Assembly: GCA_023091735.1 (NCBI GenBank)
Contig: JALKBU010000089.1
Span: 24,280-88,279 of the forward strand
Source of the DNA: Trichomonas tenax
Taxonomy: Eukaryota > Parabasalia > Trichomonadida > Trichomonadidae
DNA length: 64,000 nt
Reading direction: 5' to 3'
The notes beneath the pieces were generated by a model. That model saw nothing but the letters and a program-made list of their open reading frames with translations. It did no database searches and was not told the DNA's origin. A program made the translations under genes and the position numbers. This document shows, one piece after another, positions 39,001-45,547 of the stretch. Within the stretch, counting starts at the first letter, position 1. Each line of letters opens with the position of its first letter.

Positions 39001-39802
39001 CTTCGACAACGACCTCTGGCTCTTCCTCAACAGCTTCTTCTTCCTCTTCTGTCTTAATTTCTTCCTTAATCTCGGCTTCTTCTGCTTTCGTTGTCTTTAA
39101 GGCAGCCTTTACTTCTGTTGTCTCCTTAGCAGCTGTTGTTGCAGCCTTAGCTTCTGATGTCTTTGTTGATGTTTCCTTCTGTGATGCTGCGGCAACTGCT
39201 GGTTTTAAGCCAGCCTGAACTGTCTTTTCGACTGTTTTAGCCTGCTTAGCAGCGACTTTCGCTGGCCTTGCCTTCTCAACTTTAACTGGTGCTGGTTTTG
39301 GAGGCTCATCGATGTCTTCTTCTGGCAACTGGATCTGATAGTTAAGAATATCGTTATCTTCCTTTGTGATGAATTGAATGATGTTATATCCATTCTTGGC
39401 GATGTCAGCAATCTTTTGTCTGAGAACTGATATCTCCTTGTAATCATCCAATTTAAGTGCTTGAACCTTAATGTCGTTTAATGTAACCTGCTTGTTGTTG
39501 ATTTGTATAACAGGATCAATCAAAACGCTTAACTTTGAAGATTCGATATCTTTCGACTTGAATTGAATGTAATACATTCCTGGTTTTGTGAACTCCAACT
39601 GACTGGAGATTTCCTCAGCAGGATTGTATGTTGTATTCGTCGTTGTAACCTTTTTATTTGGATAATCTGTTTCGAAAATGAGATACTTTGTGTGTAATTT
39701 CGATCCGATTGGAATAACGAATTTGATAGCTGATCCAGATGATGGTAAATGGATCAAGCCATTCTCAACAATGCCAGACTCCGGGAAATAAAAAGTCTTC
39801 AT
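36035..39802 (-). CDS. glycogen debranching enzyme (AGL/GDE) homologue lacking both sets of catalytic motifs
   Basis: 1255 residues from ATG 39802-39800 (eukaryotic GDE is about 1500). Residues 1-165 match the GDE N-terminal domain (a GMYYIQF strand, then VLIDPVIQI, then NGYNIIQFI). Residues about 170-267 are an inserted Ala/Lys/Glu-rich linker. Residues about 290-800 follow the 4-alpha-glucanotransferase barrel, and 980-1255 the glucosidase domain (IAIRGNLMVTGRYEDAK near 1002, then VAPEIF near 1152). The catalytic blocks are lost: DVVYNHT is NDVHLKKV, RLDNCHSTP is RLVDITSID, the AELFTGSE acid block is SQIDPQII, and the GRDT and GTWMD-type acids of the glucosidase are absent. Homology is clear from order and spacing; activity is very unlikely. 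It probably serves as a carbohydrate-binding or scaffold protein (inference). A TCACA initiator lies 9 nt before the ATG. Confidence 0.8.
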   Translation of the reverse strand: MKTFYFPESGIVENGLIHLPSSGSAIKFVIPIGSKLHTKYLIFETDYPNKKVTTTNTTYNPAEEISSQLEFTKPGMYYIQFKSKDIESSKLSVLIDPVIQINNKQVTLNDIKVQALKLDDYKEISVLRQKIADIAKNGYNIIQFITKEDNDILNYQIQLPEEDIDEPPKPAPVKVEKARPAKVAAKQAKTVEKTVQAGLKPAVAAASQKETSTKTSEAKAATTAAKETTEVKAALKTTKAEEAEIKEEIKTEEEEEAVEEEPEVVVEVVKPPPKMVKLIDLITEMEKEFNIGFMNDVHLKKVTNDMDWILSHPQFTLNDVSAPWLQKAVELDQIMFEISHSIDRSMINDINATKGLLLAKLESQKLKNEFTINIDKVLEEYSMYDIKKLPKALKENIAKFDEASLDEKIEAIRKNAVHGTKIDVEYIVSVFGASDFQSNSELMIALSRINEPMQAHFREICEEICFNEASFLRNHQNVSARRLFAEKEVDGKVIHVAYDGFVPGFDDPLANKGEYTNFYFTRRIVCNEGVLKLHNSHSKEKNPDLWGYIENIFFEITKVSQIIRLVDITSIDESLLALSVNYVRGIKPNILITSQIDPQIIESKGVSILTRYGLNALIRDCGSNSDSYEVSHVIWQAGGCDIGSVSRERSIIKLTDQVPLILFDALTENNIQQAHILPVLASVTMALSPIGSSLHDFNYAELVSAFNQLHTELSTASCETEFHAFGGILTILRMNSNTGEGFWMITRFSYSNDTPKKIPVPADVLNLRFEALKSDHVHFNTKVADFVQIAEGRIDVEKLPLGAVIVYETEYSKETTELIRKLNNGVFETAIDQQLKELTLTDLNNLMFHDEGEDGGYNVEGISISGIEGILRLYEENENTIYKHIKSGDWLLDYTVHLLFRSSNLISLSQYLRVELMPFKKLQPRSILPKYFYKLMKIISNSFNKSLSLRLSKFATQNDPFIAELTKLSVSLYGNSGEKRYLANRATDQCLFGPKTLLKEVLIAIRGNLMVTGRYEDAKRELSLLAQKSLDSGNASIALLFPQALQDYFLIAPDGQGILEEKCEHGRTFRYYILQIIERYGQIETIKSKALLASTLRWFDHCSTKGIIVEKSVCGKTFAEWHSAIEKSFDATYYNQEKGYCGTIVDVLLSISVAPEIFDSIHAVNYIRNVSAKLEGLSENIIPTTVAFLVRASATMKRKLSPEDLESIGLAKNVLRHLKLYGVSPLAVGALLDGFYEYQKLSETDFIDWKQYIDE

Positions 39803-39808
39803 TTTTTT

Positions 39809-39813
39809 TGTGA
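39809..39813 (-). promoter_or_regulatory. candidate initiator (TCACA) of the GDE-like gene
   Basis: Minus-strand TCACA with the presumed +1 A at 39811, 9 nt before the ATG. Exact match to TCA(+1)YW at the usual spacing. Confidence 0.5.
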
Positions 39814-40350
39814 AAGTTATCGTGAGACCACTTTAAATCACAAAATATTTTCCAACTAAAACTATATATATGGTTGATAGTTTTGGCCACCAAAAGATTT
39901 AGTTTTCGATGCTACTGTAAGTATCAGTCTGTATTTAAAGACCAATCATGGAATTAATTTGTTTCTGACAAAATGTAGCGGTTATTTCAAATTGTTTTTT
40001 ATAGTGATATTGCATTTCTCATATATAGTAGTATACAAATAATCAATAAAAGTGTTTATTACAAAAAGAACCTGTAAAATATTTTATTCATAGATAATAT
40101 ATCTTTTATTTGATATAAAAAAGAAATTATATAAAAATTTGAAATAAAAAATTGAATCCCAACAGTTTTCTCTTTTTTATTGATTTTCATTTTATCGGTA
40201 AAATGAAATCATATTGCCAAAACAAGCAAAAGTTTAACGAGGGTTTATTATATTTATTGATAGAGATGATACTCCATTGTCTAGAATGAGGAAAGAAATT
40301 AAAAGAAAAGAAAATATTGGGCGAACCTACATCGAACTCTGTAACTGAAA

Positions 40351-40493
40351 ATGGCGCGCGAAAAGTGAAAATTGAATGGAAAAGGCAAAAACTAGATATA
40401 TGGATTGTATAGGTAAAATGGAGGCTATTCAACACATAAATTTTTTGGCGCCAAAAAATGAATTGAGAGGCTCAGAAAAAAATGGCGGGGAAA
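40351..40493. promoter_or_regulatory. cluster of three E2F-like sites upstream of the HMG-box gene
   Basis: A perfect 20-bp palindrome, six T then GGCGCC then six A (flanked by A and T), occupies 40440-40459. It is the ideal symmetric E2F/DP site (TTTSGCGCSAAA). ATGGCGCGCGAAAA at 40351-40364 and ATGGCGGGGAAA at 40482-40493 also fit E2F-type cores. All lie within 180 bp of the ATG at 40530. Their GC-rich cores stand out in AT-rich DNA. Binding by an E2F/DP factor is inference. Confidence 0.5.
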
Positions 40494-40529
40494 TTGAAAT
40501 AGTGTTAGCGGTTGCCCTATTTCAATTCT

Positions 40530-41189
40530 ATGGACGGGAATAACGCAATGTATGGTGCCCCTGGGAATCAGTGGGCCATGGGCCAGATCCCACCAGCAAT
40601 GCCGCCGCAGGATGCCGGTGAAGGCGCAGACATGGAGGAAGGTGATAACGCTCACCGCCCACCAAACGCCTTCATCTTGTACTCCCAGGCGATGAGATCT
40701 CAAGTCCGCCAGGAGAACCCAAGTCTCTCTAACACAGAAGTATCACGTCTTCTCGGCAAGATGTGGAAGGAAGTTCCAAATGATATCAAACTCCAATACA
40801 AGCAGAAGGCAGCTGCTATGCAAGAGGAATTCAAGCGCGAGCACCCAGACTATACATATCGTAAGGCCCGTAGGAAACGCGCTCTCAACGAGTTGCTTAC
40901 AAAGTCCTCTACATCGGGCTTCCAGCCATTCCCGATGTCTGCTCAGTTCCCACCGGACATGAGCCAGTTCCCAGCCGGGCAACAGCCATATCCAATGGGA
41001 TTCCCAGCAGCTGGTCAACAGGGTTCAGATCCAAGCCACAACCCAATGGGATTCCCAATGGCTGGAATGCAGTCAATACCACCACCAATGGGTAACATGC
41101 AGGGAATGCCAACAATGGGAATTGCAGGCATGCCTCAGATCAACCAAACCCCATTGTTCCAGCTCGGTCAGTTCCAGCCACAAAAGTAA
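40530..41189 (+). CDS. HMG-box transcription-factor-like protein (SOX/MATA type)
   Basis: 219 residues from ATG 40530. A longer frame would need a TTG at 40512, so I use the ATG. Residues about 42-112 are a single HMG box: RPPNAFILYSQAMRSQV, then NTEVSRLLGKMWKEVP and EEFKREHPDYTYRKARRK. The RPPNAF...Y and the PDY.YR basic tail are typical of sequence-specific SOX/MATA-type boxes, not of abundant HMGB proteins. A YRKARRKRAL stretch may be a nuclear localisation signal. Residues 125-219 are Met/Pro/Gly/Gln-rich, with repeated PMGFP, resembling an activation or low-complexity tail. It would bend and bind minor-groove DNA in the nucleus. A TCAAT lies at 40522-40526, close to but not exactly the initiator consensus. 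The E2F-like cluster suggests cell-cycle control. Confidence 0.9.
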   Translation: MDGNNAMYGAPGNQWAMGQIPPAMPPQDAGEGADMEEGDNAHRPPNAFILYSQAMRSQVRQENPSLSNTEVSRLLGKMWKEVPNDIKLQYKQKAAAMQEEFKREHPDYTYRKARRKRALNELLTKSSTSGFQPFPMSAQFPPDMSQFPAGQQPYPMGFPAAGQQGSDPSHNPMGFPMAGMQSIPPPMGNMQGMPTMGIAGMPQINQTPLFQLGQFQPQK

Positions 41190-42072
41190 GTACTGTAAGT
41201 CTAATTTAGTTTTATGTCGTTTCTTATTAAACTATTATAAAATTTCATTCAATATTATCATTGCTAATGATTCCGAACGGGGAAAATACTATTTAAGGAA
41301 ATTGACGTTAATATCATTGGCAATGATATCTGTAACTTATATGTACTTACATGCGTCTGTAGTACCTATTCTTGGGATTGTCCTTTTCTCTATTAAACTG
41401 AGTAAAATACAATTTGACCATTGAATATAGGCAAAGACCTATAATTAATGATAAATTATATTTGCTTCATCTATTTTCGTAATTTGTTTTAAGTATAGAT
41501 ACTCATACCTCGTTTATTTTTCTATCGATAATTCGAAATTGAGAATAAATCTCTAATATTTGTATAAACCTGTTTGCATTCCCCATCAAAAGGTAAGCGA
41601 TTAGAAATAATCACAATATCTCGTGTATTTGGGAACATTGAAAAATTGGTGTCGTGTGGTACTATTTAATGGATTATTCATCTAAAGCAGGCCTGAAAAT
41701 GAGATTTTGATGATTTATGGTTAAGGTTGTCGTTGAATAATAAAAATTGAATATTTTTAGAGGGATTTGTTGACGGTTCCATGTTGTAATGTACATTACC
41801 GTGTCAAAAAGCCCAAGTGCAACCCGATTTGTTCACTGAAATGCCAGAATAAAGTCAGTACTGGCGAATTCAGTAAATAAAAGAGTGGTCATAAGGTGGA
41901 AAACACTTTTTCAAATTAGCAAGATTTGAAATTTTTCTTTCGAATTTTCCTAAAAATCAAAAATTGAGACTTAATCCGAAACGAATACCTACATAAACTC
42001 ACCATTTTAGCTTTATTTTATCAACAGATATCATATATCTCAGTAAAGTTGCATATCGTTGTTTCATAATAA
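41190..42072. other. long intergenic stretch, no gene supported
   Basis: AT-rich sequence downstream of the HMG-box gene. Short hydrophobic frames occur near 41290-41424, but they overlap the HMG 3' end in another frame and lack a start context. I see no repeat or RNA gene. Confidence 0.4.
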
Positions 42073-42364
42073 TTTTTCATCTTCGATCATTTAAATACAA
42101 GAAGCATAACACTATTAAAGCATCCGCTTGATCAAATGCTACCATTATCCACAGAGATTTTCCGAAGATATTTATCATCAATCAAAGATGCGACCCTGAT
42201 GAGAAATGTCACTGCCATTCGTTACTTTTAGCTCTAAGGAAGCCAAATATAGGTTATTAGGTGAAAAATATCGCACAATGTTACAAAAATTTATTATTGG
42301 AGATGACGAATTCTCGAAAATCCTGATCGCAAGGGGATTAGAGATGATGTCAATGTCAGAATAA
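42073..42364 (+). pseudogene. small decayed or frameshifted coding remnant
   Basis: Two overlapping frames read like parts of one protein. The first is open from 42073, has an ATG at 42136 (MLPLSTEIFRRYLSSIKD) and ends at 42231. The second runs from ATG 42206 to a stop at 42362-42364 (52 residues, including KEAKYRLLGEKYRTMLQKF). They overlap by about 25 nt in different frames, as expected after a single indel. No family is recognised. It could be chance; composition and amphipathic character are the only support. Confidence 0.25.
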
Positions 42365-42529
42365 CAAAAATTGTATCAAACGTCTAATAAACATTCAATT
42401 CGAAAAATCGATTTCAACCTATTTTCGGTCCAGAAGTGATTTCTCGAGAGACGTTTATTTTGAAGACTTTTCACAATTTTTTTATATGAAACCGCCCATT
42501 TGTTGTCAAAATCCACAAAATCTTGTGAG

Positions 42530-43315
42530 ATGGGCGATTCTTGGGCAATTTTCACCGAAGATATCGATTACGAACACGCGCCGCCCAGTAGTCCTGATAC
42601 TGCGCCTATCAGAGACGTTTGGGAAGAAGATAACACCAATCAGAACTTTTTCGATAATTCAGACAACAACTCACCTCCTCTCGCTAACATGGGACCTCTG
42701 ATACCAGATCCACCTGAGTACAAACCGCAACAGGAATTCGTAGTACCTGAGTCTGCTCCTACAGGAAGATATACGATGCCTTTCGATTCTATGCCACTCC
42801 ACTCTTATCAAGAAAAGACAATGTATGCATCGGTTATTTTTAACTCACTTCGCACTGAAATTTTCAAGTTCAAATCGAATCTCGAAGTCAAAGCAGGATG
42901 TTGGGTGATTACTGAGGCAGATAGAGGTTTGGACATTGGCAGTATCGCAAATGTGATACCTCAGCCGAAGCCAAAGGATGCTAAAAACGCCAAATTCATT
43001 ATCCGCCTTGCTACTCCGATCGAAGTGCAAGATCTGCAGGTGAAGCTTGAGAAGGAGCGCAGAGCAAAGGAAATCTGTCAACAGAAAGCCAATGAACTCG
43101 GCCTCCCGATGACCATCATCACAACAGAGTTCCAGTTCGATGGAAAGAAATTAACAGTATATTTCACTGCACAACAGTTTATTGACTTTCGAAATCTTGT
43201 AAGGGCGCTCTTCAAGTTCTTCGAAACTCGGATTTGGATGGTGTGGTACGACGGCAATGCCCCTGTCAAGGCTGTTCTTGAGCAGCGTAATGCTAAGCAG
43301 TACAAACATCAATAA
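42530..43315 (+). CDS. PSP1 C-terminal domain protein
   Basis: 261 residues from ATG 42530 (MGDSWAIF). A longer frame relies on TTG at 42500, so I prefer the ATG. Residues 1-85 are acidic and Pro/Asn-rich. Residues about 95-245 match the PSP1 domain: VKAGCWVITEADRGLDIGSIANV, then a helix pair LEKERRAKEICQQKANELGLPM, then TEFQFDGKKLTVYFTAQQFIDFRNLVRALF and TRIWM. In yeast PSP1 was isolated as a polymerase-suppressor gene, and kinetoplastid and bacterial relatives occur in cytosolic complexes and RNA-related assemblies. The exact function is unknown. It shares the plus strand with the ChAPs gene 284 bp downstream. Confidence 0.85.
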   Translation: MGDSWAIFTEDIDYEHAPPSSPDTAPIRDVWEEDNTNQNFFDNSDNNSPPLANMGPLIPDPPEYKPQQEFVVPESAPTGRYTMPFDSMPLHSYQEKTMYASVIFNSLRTEIFKFKSNLEVKAGCWVITEADRGLDIGSIANVIPQPKPKDAKNAKFIIRLATPIEVQDLQVKLEKERRAKEICQQKANELGLPMTIITTEFQFDGKKLTVYFTAQQFIDFRNLVRALFKFFETRIWMVWYDGNAPVKAVLEQRNAKQYKHQ

Positions 43316-43587
43316 GTCATATTATCATTTGTATATTTAAAATATTACATCATTGGTATATTACTCAATTGCAAATCAATTTTTTTTTTTGAATTTTGTA
43401 AATCTGAAATATGTTAAATGATAACTCTTTCATTTCATATGCTATCGATGGATCAACAATCAAAAAACACGATTTTTTTTCAGTCATGTTAAGATTTGAA
43501 AAACGCTGAAATTCGGCACAGAGGTTCTGCAGCAAGTCCGGACTCTTTGTTTTGAAAATTTCAACAAGATTCTGAAAAATCAGATTT

Positions 43588-43592
43588 TCACA
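43588..43592 (+). promoter_or_regulatory. candidate initiator (TCACA) of the ChAPs-like gene
   Basis: TCACA at 43588-43592 puts the presumed +1 A at 43590, 10 nt before the ATG at 43600. It matches the trichomonad initiator. Confidence 0.5.
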
Positions 43593-43599
43593 GAATAGA

Positions 43600-45267
43600 A
43601 TGAAGCCAATTTCGGGCCTCGTGGAACTCCCAGACAGCGGAAAGCTGGAGGATCGCGTTGGCTTCATAAAGAACAACAATGCGGGCCTGGGTCCGGCTGA
43701 TTTACTTTTATTGACAAAGAGATCTGCGCAAAAACAATTCACAACGTTTTCATACTTCTCCGGTTTAAATATATACCAAGAAAGCGATGCTATTGAGTTT
43801 GTAAATGATTTGGAGTCCAGAATTCCACACAAACTGCTTGGTCAAGTCCAATACGACTTAATTAAAGCGAATATATGCGTATGGAATCCATTCTCAAAGG
43901 TGGATGTCAGAATTCAGGTCGATGATAATAAGAAAGTCAGTGTGAAGGCTTTCGATTCTCAAAATATCGAAACCACATTCAAAACTTCGATGTGGAAGGA
44001 AATAGGTATTGCATCAACACTCCGTTACTGGTTCCCTTATGACCAGCTCTTCAGATCCATCTACAATCTTCCTTACATCGAATGTTATCCATTGAACGTG
44101 AAAAAGCCAAGCAAACTTTCGCAAGAAGACATCACATTCATATCCGACAATATGAACGAATCGAACGATCTAAACTATGCATTAGCACTGTTCTTATTGG
44201 CAAATACGAAAAATACAGACTTTTTCAATTACATCGTCACTCTTCGATCACGTTTTCCACGTATCCCAGCTGCAGTTCTTCATTTTGTTCCACTCACATC
44301 GCCTTTGGCCGACAAGTTATACGAATACATAGTTTTGACCTACGCTAAGTATCCTGAGGATTCTCTTCTCGCGTCAATCCTATTTGAAATGGCCTCTGCA
44401 CGCAAAGACAAGCAGAGAATCAACCAAGTCCTTCCATATATCAAAAACTCTTATTGGTCCGATCCAATTTCGTGCATGTGCAGTGCCAAATCTTTCATGA
44501 AATCATCGAAGTACGAGGATTCTAAGGTTATTGTCAATGCAGCTTTCTATTGCCGCGAATATCAAGAGCCAAAGCTTCAAAAATACGATCCAGATCTCCC
44601 TGAAGCTCCTTCTGGCCGTGCACCACGTTCAGTGCCAAGATCAATTGAGAAGGAGATCATTGAATCGCAGCTTGATTTCGTTTCTGATATTATTTACAGA
44701 ATTGTTTTCGAATTGCGCGAAAGTTATGGTGTAATGAGGCTAAAGGATGCCAAAAACTATCCTCAGCCAAGAGGCGGAGTTCTTGCGGATCAAACATTCC
44801 AAGGAAATACAAATAATTCCATCGAATCGTTGAATTCTGATTCAGATTTAGACCAACTTTACGATCCTGGCGTTACTGCACACAACAATGTCACTCGCAC
44901 ATTCTACAAACTTCCTTTCTCAACATACTTTTTCGATGTTCTTGAAGTTATCGATGAAGAATCAGATCAAGTATCTAGACTCAAGAGAGAAGGTGTTGTC
45001 AACACACAGCCTGATGCCAGACATGCAGCGATCCTCGCTTTGAAGACAGGAGATAGGGAGCCGCTTAGAATCGCGCTTTCTTTCTTCGAAAACAAGAAGA
45101 GATTGAGACCAGTCCATTTCATGATAGAAATGGCTGTCTACGCGAAGAGTGGAGGTGACATCCCCGAGTATAATGAAACAAAAGTGAGAATGACTTTGAG
45201 CGAACGCAATTCTCTTGAGGTTTTGATACCAATTGCTGAAAATCTGAAAGATCTGATGCCGCACTAA
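43600..45267 (+). CDS. ChAPs family protein (Chs5-Arf1-binding, exomer cargo adaptor)
   Basis: 555 residues from ATG 43600. The order LGPADLLLLTKR and TTFSYFSGLN near the N-terminus, then TLRYWFPYDQLFRSIYNLPYIE (about 148-170), then a helical TPR-like region, then RTFYKLPFSTYFFDVLEVIDE (about 430-450) fits the ChAPs family (yeast Bch1, Bud7, Chs6, Bch2). These bind Chs5 and Arf1 at the trans-Golgi and sort selected membrane cargo to the surface. Helical repeats in the middle agree with the TPR-like structure of ChAPs. There is no membrane segment. No Chs5 partner is in this window. The assignment is by remembered motif order, so moderate. The gene is preceded by TCACA at the usual spacing. 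Confidence 0.6.
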   Translation: MKPISGLVELPDSGKLEDRVGFIKNNNAGLGPADLLLLTKRSAQKQFTTFSYFSGLNIYQESDAIEFVNDLESRIPHKLLGQVQYDLIKANICVWNPFSKVDVRIQVDDNKKVSVKAFDSQNIETTFKTSMWKEIGIASTLRYWFPYDQLFRSIYNLPYIECYPLNVKKPSKLSQEDITFISDNMNESNDLNYALALFLLANTKNTDFFNYIVTLRSRFPRIPAAVLHFVPLTSPLADKLYEYIVLTYAKYPEDSLLASILFEMASARKDKQRINQVLPYIKNSYWSDPISCMCSAKSFMKSSKYEDSKVIVNAAFYCREYQEPKLQKYDPDLPEAPSGRAPRSVPRSIEKEIIESQLDFVSDIIYRIVFELRESYGVMRLKDAKNYPQPRGGVLADQTFQGNTNNSIESLNSDSDLDQLYDPGVTAHNNVTRTFYKLPFSTYFFDVLEVIDEESDQVSRLKREGVVNTQPDARHAAILALKTGDREPLRIALSFFENKKRLRPVHFMIEMAVYAKSGGDIPEYNETKVRMTLSERNSLEVLIPIAENLKDLMPH

Positions 45268-45547
45268 TTATGTTTTGATATAAATATATTGTATTGTATT
45301 GTTATATTTCTTTTCTTATTTCTTGCTTTCATGAGCACTGATCATTGTGGATACACAGGCTTCTATCTAAGGAATCTGATTTCTATCCGAAATACCTTTA
45401 ATCTCGTTCATAATTTTTGGATGCAATATCAAAAACTCTTTGAAAAGAATAAGCCGACGATGATTATTATTATACATGGCCCAAAACTGAAAAACAAACA
45501 TATGATTGAATATAATAAACAACTGAAATTTACAAATTAAATTAATA

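Larger units (their letters stand above)
39803..40529. other. divergent intergenic region, 727 bp
   Basis: AT-rich sequence separating the GDE-like gene (-) from the HMG-box gene (+). The right-hand 180 bp hold the E2F-like cluster described separately. The remainder shows no open frame or repeat. Confidence 0.5.

Noticed and set aside
40730..40745. CTCTAACACAG inside the HMG box, similar to the trichomonad branch and 3' splice signal
   Set aside because: It lies in frame within a conserved, uninterrupted HMG box (LSNTEVSRLL), and no upstream 5' splice site is needed.
41180..41200. AAGTAAGTACTG at the HMG-box stop codon, resembling a 5' splice site
   Set aside because: No trichomonad-type 3' element (ACTAACACACAG) follows, and the frame ends naturally with TAA.
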